A stretch of 32,683 bases of DNA from an uncultured Lachnospiraceae bacterium (lineage in GTDB: Bacteria; Bacillota; Clostridia; Lachnospirales; Lachnospiraceae): contig CAJUBP010000034.1 in assembly GCA_910584585.1 (NCBI GenBank), positions 1 through 32,683 of the forward strand. The letters are read 5' to 3'. The notes under the pieces are model-generated. The model was not told the origin of the DNA. It saw only the letters and a list, made by a program, of their open reading frames with translations, and searched no databases. Shown here in pieces: positions 7,317-14,396 of the stretch. How positions within the stretch are numbered: position 1 is the first letter of the stretch; each line of letters starts with the position of its first letter. The position numbers and the translations under genes are program-made.

Positions 7317-7350
7317 TCTCAAAATTGCCAAAGTTATTTCCAGGCTGTTC
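7298..7350 (-). terminator. Terminator-like hairpin of dinB-yolD operon
   Basis: Arms 7298-7317 and 7331-7350 pair over 20 bp with one mismatch and a 13-base loop, directly after the TAG at 7351-7353. The following minus-strand sequence TTAAGTCTTT is only partly T-rich. Confidence 0.6.
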
Positions 7351-7692
7351 CTACTGCACCGCAAAGATTTCTCCCTGTAAATCGGAAATAGCGGCAAAAG
7401 GTATCCGAACTCCTTCCATTATCAAAGCCCCGGCCGCCTTATCTAGTTCCGACACTTTCCCTGTGAGTCTTAAATACTGTCCATTACTGAAATACTCCGC
7501 CGTAATCAAATCGCCGGCTCTTATTTGGCGCAGCCTTCTGTCAAGTTCTAAGACCCAGTCCTCCGGGAGCTCTTTCACTGGTTCCGTTACCCGTTCTTTC
7601 TCCCTTAGCGCCTCCTGGAAGCCTTTCAGAGCGTCAAAAGGCATAAATTGTTTGGCCCGCGCCGAAGGCGGCATTTTGGAATGTCTATTCAC
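7351..7692 (-). CDS. YolD-like protein, partner of Y-family polymerase
   Basis: 113 residues if the GTG at 7692 is used; ATG 7674 (MPPSARAKQF) is the alternative. GGAGG lies at 7704-7708, 11 bp before the GTG. The frame is open up to 7944, but that part only shadows the polymerase gene. SARAKQFMPFDALKGFQEAL near the N-terminus is the signature of Clostridia YolD-family proteins. These are small, WYL-like-fold companions of DinB/UmuC genes, thought to modulate the polymerase in DNA damage tolerance. The start overlaps the polymerase stop by 8 bp, so translation is probably coupled. A hairpin terminator abuts its stop. Confidence 0.8.
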   Translation of the reverse strand: MNRHSKMPPSARAKQFMPFDALKGFQEALREKERVTEPVKELPEDWVLELDRRLRQIRAGDLITAEYFSNGQYLRLTGKVSELDKAAGALIMEGVRIPFAAISDLQGEIFAVQ

Positions 7693-8950
7693 CGCTTTTA
7701 TGACCTCCAATCTGCCGGTTTCTCTCCCTGGCTGTCCCAGCTTCCAGCAAATCCATCCCCCGAACCAGGGCGTTTTTCCCAAACCGCCCTTTGATTTCAA
7801 GCACTGCCTGCTGCAGTTTCTTTTCCCGTTCCATTGCCGCGGCGTCTGTAAATAAGCTGTATTGCTGATACTCTTCTTTTCCAATGCCGCTGCAGGTGAC
7901 ATTGATTCTTCGGATTGGTTTTCCCTTTTGCGCAATGCGTTCATATAAACGGAGGGCGCAGGACATAACGGCCTGATAACTGTTTGCCAGATCCGGCAAT
8001 GATACGCTTCCTGCCGAAGGCTTTAACTCTGTTTCATAGGAATAACCCACCACAATAGAAACGCCGCCGGCCGTAAGCCCCTGCTGGGCCAGATCCAGAC
8101 AAAGGGAATCCACCATTTCCTTTAACAGCAGTTTCCCTTCTTCAAAAGAATAATTCCGAAGGAGGATCTGTCCGCTGGAAAGGGACTTGCTTTTGGGCTG
8201 ATAAGATTTAATATCCGCCATTGACGCGCTCTCTCTGCCCCAGGCATGGTCTATGAGAAGCTCTGCGTCTATGCCAAACCAGCCATACAGCATTTTTTCC
8301 TCCGCATAGGCGATGTCCTTCATCGTCAGAATTCCCCCGCGGGCCAGGCGCTTTGCCGTCCCTTCTCCCACTCTCCAGAAATCCGTCAAAGGCCTGTGAT
8401 TCCACAGTCTCTGCCGATACGCAGCCTCATCCAGATAACCGATGGAATCCTCTGCGTGCTTGGCAGTGAGATCCAGCGCCGTTTTCGCAAGATACAGGTT
8501 GGTCCCAATTCCCGCAGCTGCCGGTATTCCCGTTGTTTCTTTGATATCGGCCATAATCCGCACCGCCAGTTCCCTGGCCGTAAGCTGATACATAGAAAGA
8601 TACTGGGTGACGTCCAGAAACGCCTCGTCAATGGAATAGACGTGGATGTCCTCTTTGGCAAGATACTTCAAATATACTGCGTAAATGTCCGCGGAATATT
8701 CGATATAGCGTTTCATCCTGGGCGGCGCTGTGATATATTTTATATGGGCCGGAATCTGATATACCCGGCAGCGGTTTTTCACTCCGAGGGCTTTCATGGC
8801 AGGAGAAATGGCAAGGCACAAAGCGCCTCTTCCCCGCTCCGGATCCGCCACTGCCAGATTTGTTGTCATAGGATCAAGCCCCCGTTCCGCGCATTCCACG
8901 GAGGCGTAAAATGATTTGAAATCGATGCACAGATAGCTGTTTTCTTCCAT
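7685..8950 (-). CDS. Y-family DNA polymerase (DinB/UmuC-like)
   Basis: 421 residues from ATG 8950. Palm motifs are intact: D10 in CIDFKSFYASVE and D108-E109 in YSIDEAFLD are the metal-binding acidic residues. R79-x-x-R81-Y and the GIGTNLYLAK motif of the fingers/palm follow. The helix-hairpin-helix region and little finger fill the rest. The enzyme carries out error-prone translesion synthesis. The length and the following yolD-like gene match the UvrX/YqjW-type accessory polymerases of Firmicutes rather than core DinB. An inverted repeat overlaps its Shine-Dalgarno sequence (8959-8985). No canonical LexA box (GAAC...GTTC) was seen upstream. Confidence 0.92.
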   Translation of the reverse strand: MEENSYLCIDFKSFYASVECAERGLDPMTTNLAVADPERGRGALCLAISPAMKALGVKNRCRVYQIPAHIKYITAPPRMKRYIEYSADIYAVYLKYLAKEDIHVYSIDEAFLDVTQYLSMYQLTARELAVRIMADIKETTGIPAAAGIGTNLYLAKTALDLTAKHAEDSIGYLDEAAYRQRLWNHRPLTDFWRVGEGTAKRLARGGILTMKDIAYAEEKMLYGWFGIDAELLIDHAWGRESASMADIKSYQPKSKSLSSGQILLRNYSFEEGKLLLKEMVDSLCLDLAQQGLTAGGVSIVVGYSYETELKPSAGSVSLPDLANSYQAVMSCALRLYERIAQKGKPIRRINVTCSGIGKEEYQQYSLFTDAAAMEREKKLQQAVLEIKGRFGKNALVRGMDLLEAGTARERNRQIGGHKSGE

Positions 8951-8958
8951 ATTAAGAA

Positions 8959-8985
8959 TACTCCAATTCTGAATTTCTTGGAGTA
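8959..8985 (-). promoter_or_regulatory. Inverted repeat over Shine-Dalgarno and -10 of polymerase gene
   Basis: Perfect 8-bp arms TACTCCAA (8959-8966) and TTGGAGTA (8978-8985) with an 11-bp spacer. On the mRNA strand the distal arm supplies UUGGAG, the apparent ribosome binding site about 10 nt before the ATG at 8950. The other arm is its anti-Shine-Dalgarno complement and overlaps a TATACT -10-like hexamer. It may be a repressor site or a self-occluding leader hairpin. Confidence 0.5.
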
Positions 8986-9130
8986 TAGTATCTGTGGTTT
9001 TAGAAGTTACTATTCACGAACCGGAAATTTGCGCAGGCCAAAAAACGTAGGCGCAACGGGCTGCATTGAGACTTTTTGTCCTGTGCAATCGGAGACAAGT
9101 CAAGATGTGTCACCCATTTTCTACAGTTCC

Positions 9131-9943
9131 TTACTCAAACTCACCCTCATGTTTCTTAAAAAATTCATAAAAATACCGCACATTGGCAAGCTGATGCCAC
9201 TGCCTTTCCTCCAGTTCTCCGGAATCCAGGTCGTAAATCCTGGCATTCAGGGTTCCCAGCAGAAAAGGCGAATGAGTGGCAATGATAAACTGGCACCTTA
9301 AGAATCTTGCCATCTCATTCAGCCGCTCCGCAAGGGCCACCTGATTGGCCGGAGAGAGGGAAACCTCCGGCTCGTCCAGCAGATAAAGGGCGTCTGGCTC
9401 CAGATAGTCTTCCAGCATCTGCAGCGTCGTCTCCCCATTGGAATATTTTTCCTGACAAAAAATCATGTTTTCCAGGGCTTTTCTCGTCTGCCAGGAATTC
9501 TTCATGTTTTCCCTCTGCTCTTTGGGCATCCCTCTGCGGATATGCTCATAGATATAGCCGTCCTCCAGAACCTGCTCCTGCTGGATTTTCTTGATTTCAT
9601 ATAAAATATCTTCGCTTTTGATATATCTGCTTTCCTTAGGAATAGGAACCGCTCTTCCATCCTCATCCTCCCCCGGGGAGTATCTGCACTCTCCGATAAA
9701 CCGCTCAAAATAAGAACAAGGGCCGAATTTGTTGCAGGAAGCATATTCCTGGCCTTCCAGTTTAAGCTTATTGGCCATAATATTGAGCATGGTGGATTTG
9801 CCGGAGGCATTGCCGCCGTAGAGAATCGTAATAGGACGGAACAAAAGGACCCGTTCCTCCATACCTGAGAAAACATGATAAGGGTACAGGTTGGGGTTTT
9901 TCACTCTTTCATTGGAAAATAGAAAACTGCTTAAATAAATCAA
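9131..9943 (-). CDS. AAA/ABC-type ATPase (AAA_21-like), TTG start
   Basis: 270 residues starting at TTG 9943, preceded by AAAGGAG about 10 bp upstream; no better ATG exists near. Walker A is GGNASGKST (43-51). A degenerate ABC signature SNGETTLQ lies at about 168-175. Walker B is LYLLDEPEVSLSP with D190 and E191, and a switch His224 lies in ATHSPFLLG. This is the SMC/RecF-like 'OLD without TOPRIM' architecture, often annotated as AAA family ATPase. The insert at about 65-110 holds four Cys. It follows the PurF-like gene on the same strand after a 180-bp gap and has no nuclease partner, so no defence role can be claimed. Function unknown beyond ATP hydrolysis. Confidence 0.85.
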   Translation of the reverse strand: MIYLSSFLFSNERVKNPNLYPYHVFSGMEERVLLFRPITILYGGNASGKSTMLNIMANKLKLEGQEYASCNKFGPCSYFERFIGECRYSPGEDEDGRAVPIPKESRYIKSEDILYEIKKIQQEQVLEDGYIYEHIRRGMPKEQRENMKNSWQTRKALENMIFCQEKYSNGETTLQMLEDYLEPDALYLLDEPEVSLSPANQVALAERLNEMARFLRCQFIIATHSPFLLGTLNARIYDLDSGELEERQWHQLANVRYFYEFFKKHEGEFE

Positions 9944-9981
9944 TCTTTTGTGACTCCTTTCCTGTCCCTTAAGGAACTGCC

Positions 9982-9994
9982 GCAGACAGTCTGC
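9982..9994 (-). other. Palindrome in leader of AAA ATPase gene
   Basis: GCAGAC-A-GTCTGC is a perfect 13-bp dyad 39 bp upstream of the TTG start. It could be an operator or a small leader hairpin. No clear promoter hexamers were found around it. Confidence 0.3.
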
Positions 9995-10028
9995 AGATTA
10001 TTTTTCTACCGTTCCTTACACCTGAAAA

Positions 10029-10089
10029 TGGCCCGGACAATTTTATAATTCCATCAGTTCTTCACACCTGCATCCCAATGCCCGGGCCA
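10029..10089 (-). terminator. Possible terminator after PurF-like gene
   Basis: Arms TGGCCCGG (10029-10036) and CCGGGCCA (10082-10089) enclose a long 45-base loop. TTTTC follows on the minus strand. The large loop makes this uncertain. Confidence 0.3.
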
Positions 10090-10123
10090 ACATCATTCCA
10101 AATCAGAAACATACCGGCTCTCC

Positions 10124-11530
10124 CTACTCTTTTCCGTTCCAGCAATAAGTGCAGAGCTTGCACTTATCAAGCCCTGTAGCGTCCAGCATATCATCCAGCC
10201 GGTTAAACTGCAGGGACGTAAATCCCTGTTCCCTGCGCATTTCCTCCACCATGTTCCCGTACCGTTCCGATTCCGGATCCGCGTACTCCGCCAGAATTTC
10301 CTCCGTCACATTTCCCTGTTCCAGCTTGTCAATCACCCGGCGGGAAAACAGATCCATATCCGAAGTGGAGCGGGAGAAGTTCAAATATTTACAGCCGTAC
10401 AGAATCGGCGGGCACGCCGGCCTGACATGCACCTCTGTGGCTCCGCTCTGGTAAAGGAATTCCACCGTTTCCCGAAGCTGGGTCCCCCTTACAATGGAGT
10501 CGTCGATCAGTATCATGCTCTTATCCTGAATCAAATCTTTCACCGCCAAAAGCTTCATTTTGGCAATCAGATCCCGTTTGCTCTGAATGGTGGGCATAAA
10601 GGATCTGGGCCAGGTAGGGGTATATTTAATAAAGGGCCTGGTAAAAGGTATGCCTGACTCATTGGCGTATCCGATTGCGTGGGGAACGCCGGAATCCGGA
10701 ACCCCCGCTACAATATCCGGCTTTACATCATCCCGCTTGGCCATCTTTCTGCCGCAGTGATAGCGCATCTTTTCCACATTCATCCCCTCATAGGAACTGG
10801 CAGGATATCCATAGTACACCCAGAGGAAGGTGCAGATTTTCATCTCATCTCCAGGCTCCGACAAGGTCACGCAGTTCTTGTCCGTCACCAGCGCGATTTC
10901 TCCGGGCCCTAATTCCTTATAATCAGAATAGCCCAGATTATGATAAGCAAAATTCTCCATAGAAATGCAGAACGCGTCCTCTTTTTTCCCGATAACCACC
11001 GGAGTTCTGCCGTATTTATCCCTTGCGGCGTACAGCCCCGCCTGGTTCATCAGAATCAGGGACAGAGAACCTTCTACAGAATCCAGCGCATAGCGAATGC
11101 CTTCGATTAAATTTTCCTTCTGGTTAATCAGCGCCGCCACCAGTTCCGTTGCATTGATTTCCCCGCCGCTCTGCTCCATAAAATGAGAGTGGCCGCCGTC
11201 AAACAACTGCTGCAGAAGCTGATCGCTGTTGTTTATTTTTCCCACTGTGGTAATTGCGTAGGTGCCATGGTGGGAACGTATCATCAGCGGCTGAGGTTCG
11301 TAATCGGAAATACAGCCGATCCCGGACCATCCTTTCATCTCGCTGACGTCTTTATCAAATTTCGTCCGAAAGGGAGCGTTCTCGATATTGTGGATTGCCC
11401 GGTTAAAGCCTTTTTCCCCCAATACAGCCATGCCGCCCCGCCTGGTTCCCAGATGGGAGTGGTAGTCGATACCGAAAAACAAATCAAATACGCAATCCTG
11501 CTGTGATGCTACGCCAAAAAAACCGCCCAT
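10124..11530 (-). CDS. PurF-like amidophosphoribosyltransferase paralogue lacking catalytic Cys1
   Basis: 468 residues from ATG 11530 (AGAGGA 7-8 bp upstream). PurF normally makes phosphoribosylamine from PRPP and glutamine. The phosphoribosyltransferase half is well kept: VAGVPDSG (274-281), SGIPFTRPFIK, and the PRPP loop ILIDDSIVRGT (340-350). Candidate 4Fe-4S cysteines are C233, C380 and the C-terminal CKLCTYC (457-463), as in Bacillus-type PurF. The class II glutaminase half is altered. The protein begins MGGFFG instead of MCGI(V/F)G, so no N-terminal Cys nucleophile is possible, and the usual HRGQ is TRRGG (29-33). It therefore probably cannot hydrolyse glutamine and may use ammonia, act as a sensor, or do something else. 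I recall similar MGGFFG proteins in other Lachnospiraceae. A short ORF overlaps its start. Confidence 0.85.
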   Translation of the reverse strand: MGGFFGVASQQDCVFDLFFGIDYHSHLGTRRGGMAVLGEKGFNRAIHNIENAPFRTKFDKDVSEMKGWSGIGCISDYEPQPLMIRSHHGTYAITTVGKINNSDQLLQQLFDGGHSHFMEQSGGEINATELVAALINQKENLIEGIRYALDSVEGSLSLILMNQAGLYAARDKYGRTPVVIGKKEDAFCISMENFAYHNLGYSDYKELGPGEIALVTDKNCVTLSEPGDEMKICTFLWVYYGYPASSYEGMNVEKMRYHCGRKMAKRDDVKPDIVAGVPDSGVPHAIGYANESGIPFTRPFIKYTPTWPRSFMPTIQSKRDLIAKMKLLAVKDLIQDKSMILIDDSIVRGTQLRETVEFLYQSGATEVHVRPACPPILYGCKYLNFSRSTSDMDLFSRRVIDKLEQGNVTEEILAEYADPESERYGNMVEEMRREQGFTSLQFNRLDDMLDATGLDKCKLCTYCWNGKE

Positions 11531-11661
11531 TTTTCTATCCTCTTTCCTTTCTGTCCTGTGATCCGCTGTGATTTGCAGGCTTCTGCGCAAAATCCATACG
11601 CCTTCTGACCGGATGGAGTGCCAGAGCGTGTCTTAAAATTGCTTTCTGCTGCAGAATCCAT
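11509..11661 (-). CDS. Possible short upstream ORF overlapping PurF-like start
   Basis: Fifty codons from ATG 11661, with GGGAGG only 5 bp upstream, ending at 11509-11511, 22 bp inside the PurF-like gene in another frame. The predicted peptide begins MDSAAESNFKTRSGTPSGQ and has two Cys (FCAEAC) and a basic tail; no domain is recognised. The good binding site and the overlap suggest a leader peptide or translational coupling. Codon pattern alone would not support it, and it includes the repeated segment at 11619-11639. Confidence 0.3.
   Translation of the reverse strand: MDSAAESNFKTRSGTPSGQKAYGFCAEACKSQRITGQKGKRIEKWAVFLA
11619..11639. repeat. Short dispersed repeat, copy 1
   Basis: The core TGCCAGAGCGTGT is shared with 31205-31226, followed in both by a T/A-rich stretch ending AAAAT. 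Both copies sit upstream of genes. Origin unknown. Confidence 0.4.
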
Positions 11662-11695
11662 ACTGCCTCCCGCGGAATATTTCATGTCAGGCACT

Positions 11696-11727
11696 ATTAT
11701 ACATGGTTTCCGTATTATTGCGCAATC
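11696..11727 (-). promoter_or_regulatory. PurF-like gene promoter with palindrome over the -35
   Basis: On the minus strand TTGCGC (11720-11725), an 18-bp spacer and TATAAT (11696-11701). The -35 lies inside the palindrome ATTGCGCAAT (11717-11726), the same dodecamer core that is repeated at 14286, 14320 and 14354. A protein bound here would block this promoter and sit about 50 bp upstream of the divergent opuC -35. The predicted leader is about 160 nt; no known riboswitch was recognised in it. Confidence 0.5.
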
Positions 11728-11774
11728 ATTTACAGACATATTTTTCTTAAATTTATAAAAAAATAAACATCCCC

Positions 11775-11803
11775 TGTACATATTCTTTAATTATGTTTAT
11801 AAT
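11775..11803 (+). promoter_or_regulatory. opuC-like operon promoter
   Basis: TGTACA (11775-11780), a 17-bp spacer and TATAAT (11798-11803), 43 bp before the permease ATG. The flanking sequence is strongly A/T-rich. Confidence 0.5.
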
Positions 11804-11846
11804 AAGAAAAGTAAATTTACGCCAATCAGGGAGGTACTGCCTTACC

Positions 11847-12485
11847 ATGTATCATCAAATCATAGAATATTTTCAAATGAACAGCCAGCGTTACTTTACC
11901 ATGCTCACAGACCATCTTCAAATCAGCCTGTGCGCTCTGCTGGCAGCTGCGGCTCTGGCAGTGCCCGCCGGCTTTTTCTGCGTCCGGTACTCCGTTCTGC
12001 AAAAACCCGTTTCCGCAGTATTCGGAATTCTGCGCATCATCCCAAGCCTGGCCATCCTTCTTTTGATGCTGCCGGTTCTGGGCACCGGAGCTGTTCCGGC
12101 CGCAATTGCGCTGATTCTCCTGGCAGTCCCGCCCATTCTGGAAAACACCATTGCAGGCCTTTTAGAGGTTCCCCCTTTTCTCTTGGAAACCGCCGGTGCA
12201 ATGGGAATGACCGGGACTCAGATCTGGGTCAAAGTTCGCTTTCCCCTGGCGCTTCCGCTGATTCTCACCGGCATGAAAACAGCCGCTGTGGAAATCATCG
12301 CCAGCGCAACCCTGGCCGCAAGAATCGGCGCCGGCGGGCTGGGAGATCTGATCTTTACGGGAATCGGGCTGTTTCGGACGGATCTTCTGCTGATCGGCGG
12401 CATTTCGGTGGCGCTGCTGTCACTTTCCGCCGGAATTTTCTTTCACTTATTGGAAAAAATAATATTCAAATATAAAAGAATTTAA
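11847..12485 (+). CDS. opuCB: OpuC-type osmoprotectant ABC transporter permease (first)
   Basis: 212 residues from ATG 11847 (GGGAGG 12 bp upstream). The in-frame ATG at 11793 overlaps the -10 region and is rejected. About five membrane helices are visible; the cytoplasmic EAA-type loop reads ETAGAMGMTGTQIWVKVRFP. With its partner permease it forms the channel that moves glycine betaine, choline or carnitine inward, powered by the OpuCA-like ATPase. It is the first gene of a four-gene operon, 12 bp before the binding protein. Exact solute specificity cannot be read, so the symbol is by family. Confidence 0.85.
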   Translation: MYHQIIEYFQMNSQRYFTMLTDHLQISLCALLAAAALAVPAGFFCVRYSVLQKPVSAVFGILRIIPSLAILLLMLPVLGTGAVPAAIALILLAVPPILENTIAGLLEVPPFLLETAGAMGMTGTQIWVKVRFPLALPLILTGMKTAAVEIIASATLAARIGAGGLGDLIFTGIGLFRTDLLLIGGISVALLSLSAGIFFHLLEKIIFKYKRI

Positions 12486-12497
12486 AGGAGACACATT

Positions 12498-13391
12498 ATG
12501 AAAACCAAGAAATTTATGGCTTTGCTGCTCACTGCAGTATCATTGCTGACTTTCCCTCTTTCCGGCTGCGGAACCTCTGACCAGGGAACGATCCGCGTCG
12601 GCTCCAAAGATTTTACGGAAAGCCTGATTGTGGCGGAAATCTACGCGCTGGCGCTGGAAGACAAGGGCTATCAGGTAGAACGGAAGATGAACGTGGCCGG
12701 CTCCCTGGTGCACACCGCCATTACCGACGACGAGTTTGACCTCTACCCCGAATATACGGGAACCGCCCTGCTCTCCATTCTGCAGATGGATATGGACAGC
12801 GACCCGGATTCCGTATACAACACCGTCAAAGAAGAATATGACAAACAATTTGAACTGACCTGGCTCGATTCCACCCAGGTGAATGACAGAAACGGCATCG
12901 CCATACGCAAAGAAACGGCGGATCAATACAACATTGCCACCATGTCCGATTTGCAGGCCAACGCGGACAAGCTGAAGCTGTGTTCCCAGGGGGAATTTGA
13001 GCAGCGGGAGGACGGCCTGCCGGGCCTTGCCAAAGTCTACGGCGAATTTCATTTTGCCTCCATCAACCTCTACGACAGCGGCCTGAAATATCAGATTCTA
13101 GAAAGCGGGGAAGCTGACGTATGCCCCGCCTACTCCACGGACGCGCAGCTTGTCAACACTGACAAGTTCGCCTATCTGGAGGACGACAAACAGTTCTGGC
13201 CTCCTTATTATATGGCCCCCGTCGTCAGAAACGACGCGTTAAAAGAGAACCCTGAAATTGCTGAAATCCTCAATAAAGTCAGCGCGAAACTGGACACGGA
13301 AACCATGATTTCCCTGAACGCGAAGGTGGATATCGACAAGCAGGAATACGATGAAGTGGCAAAGGAATTCTACGATTCCATCCGGGAATAA
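12498..13391 (+). CDS. opuCC: Osmoprotectant-binding lipoprotein (OpuAC/OpuCC family)
   Basis: 297 residues from ATG 12498, with AAGGAG about 8 bp upstream. The lipoprotein signal ends in LSGC with lipidated Cys24. The mature protein starts with IRVGSKDFTESLIVAEIYALAL, the standard opening of this family. LYPEYTGTALL and the hinge-region LYDSGLKYQILESGEADVC follow. It captures quaternary ammonium compounds outside the membrane and delivers them to the two permeases. Aromatic cage residues are plausible (W204-PPYYMAP region) but cannot be assigned. The last 15 bases and the stop are duplicated 38 bp downstream. Confidence 0.88.
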   Translation: MKTKKFMALLLTAVSLLTFPLSGCGTSDQGTIRVGSKDFTESLIVAEIYALALEDKGYQVERKMNVAGSLVHTAITDDEFDLYPEYTGTALLSILQMDMDSDPDSVYNTVKEEYDKQFELTWLDSTQVNDRNGIAIRKETADQYNIATMSDLQANADKLKLCSQGEFEQREDGLPGLAKVYGEFHFASINLYDSGLKYQILESGEADVCPAYSTDAQLVNTDKFAYLEDDKQFWPPYYMAPVVRNDALKENPEIAEILNKVSAKLDTETMISLNAKVDIDKQEYDEVAKEFYDSIRE

Positions 13392-13436
13392 ACTGCCGCG
13401 CAAAAATTCCTGATTCCATCCGGGAATAAACTGCCG
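13374..13436. repeat. 25-bp direct repeat spanning the binding-protein stop codon
   Basis: Positions 13374-13398 and 13412-13436 are identical over 25 bases (GATTCCATCCGGGAATAAAC then TGCCG). The first includes the last codons and TAA of the lipoprotein gene. The second copy is non-coding in the 84-bp gap before the ATPase gene. Confidence 0.9.
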
Positions 13437-13475
13437 GATAAAAATGAGAAAAGCACACAACGAGAGGTTAATCAG

Positions 13476-14243
13476 ATGGCACACGCAATCGAATTTCAAA
13501 ATGTGACCAAAAGGTTCCGGGGGTCTTCCCGCAACGCTGTAGATTCTATCAATTTCACTGCGGAAGAAGGGGAGTTCATCACCATTCTGGGCTCCTCCGG
13601 CTGCGGGAAAACAACGCTGCTGAAAATGATCAACCGTCTGTACGAGCCGGATGCCGGCAAAATCATTTTATTCGGGGAAGATATCGCCTCCCTGGACCCG
13701 GTAAAACTCAGACGGCGGATCGGCTATGTCATTCAGCAAATCGGCCTGTTTCCCCATATCACAGTAGGCGGCAATATCGCCATGGTGCCCGCCCTTCTGA
13801 AATGGGAAAAAGAGAAAATTGAAAGCCGTATAGACCAGCTCCTTACCATGGCGGGCCTGGCGCCGGAAGAATATAAGAACCGGTATCCCGCCCAGCTATC
13901 CGGCGGCCAGCAGCAGCGAGTGGGCCTGGCCCGGGCATTGGCGGCCGATCCTAAAATCATGCTCCTGGACGAACCCTTCGGAGCCATCGACTCCATCACC
14001 CGCGCCCGGCTGCAGCAGGAACTTCTCACCCTGCACCAGGACATGAAGAAAACCTTCCTCTTTGTCACCCACGATATTGAAGAGGCTTTTACCCTGGGAA
14101 CCCGGGTGATCATTATGAACGAAGGACATATCCTGCAATTTGACACGCCGGAGCAGATTATTCTGCACCCGGCAGATGAATTTGTTGCGTCTTTGGTGGA
14201 ATCCGCGCGGGCAAAAGAACGGTTCTGGGAAAAGTTCAAGTAG
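13476..14243 (+). CDS. opuCA: Osmoprotectant ABC transporter ATPase without CBS domains
   Basis: 255 residues from ATG 13476 (GAGAGG upstream). Walker A is GSSGCGKTT (39-47), the Q-loop is at Q87-Q88 (VIQQIGLFP), the signature is LSGGQQQR (141-148), Walker B is MLLDEP (162-167), and the switch His is in THDIEEA. It energises the two OpuC permeases. Typical OpuCA proteins are about 380 residues and carry two C-terminal CBS domains that sense ionic strength or cyclic-di-AMP. This one stops soon after the nucleotide-binding domain, so that control layer is absent here. Confidence 0.9.
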   Translation: MAHAIEFQNVTKRFRGSSRNAVDSINFTAEEGEFITILGSSGCGKTTLLKMINRLYEPDAGKIILFGEDIASLDPVKLRRRIGYVIQQIGLFPHITVGGNIAMVPALLKWEKEKIESRIDQLLTMAGLAPEEYKNRYPAQLSGGQQQRVGLARALAADPKIMLLDEPFGAIDSITRARLQQELLTLHQDMKKTFLFVTHDIEEAFTLGTRVIIMNEGHILQFDTPEQIILHPADEFVASLVESARAKERFWEKFK

Positions 14244-14285
14244 CGGATACTTGAATATTTCACAGAAATTCTATTTCAGATACCT

Positions 14286-14370
14286 GATTGCGCAATCCCT
14301 TGCAATAATTCCATTACTTGATTGCGCAATACTTTGCAATAATTCCATTACTTGATTGCGCAATCCCTAA
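14286..14370. repeat. 34-bp tandem repeat with palindromic core inside opuC operon
   Basis: The palindrome GATTGCGCAATC, or GATTGCGCAATA in the middle copy, begins at 14286, 14320 and 14354, an exact 34-bp period. Between copies are near-identical spacers (TTGCAATAATTCCATTACTT). Two full units and a partial third fill most of the 153-bp gap between the ATPase and the second permease. The same palindrome overlaps the PurF-like promoter at 11717-11726. Confidence 0.9.
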
Positions 14371-14396
14371 AAAATACAGTATTTCGGAGAATTCAA

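Noticed and set aside
7351..7944. Long version (197 residues) of the yolD-like protein
   Set aside because: Its first 84 codons lie inside the polymerase gene and show no YolD similarity; GGAGG and the family start point to 7692 or 7674.
8246..8914. 222-codon rightward ORF
   Set aside because: Antisense to the Y-family polymerase, whose catalytic motifs are intact.
9131..11530. Defence system (ATPase plus PRPP enzyme)
   Set aside because: The 180-bp gap with a possible terminator, the lack of a nuclease or other effector, and the housekeeping neighbours give no support.
11531..11695. Purine-type riboswitch in the PurF-like leader
   Set aside because: No recognisable purine or ZTP riboswitch core; only a short ORF and a dispersed repeat are visible.
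13733..14263. 176-codon leftward ORF
   Set aside because: Antisense to the OpuCA-like ATPase; no ribosome site or domain.
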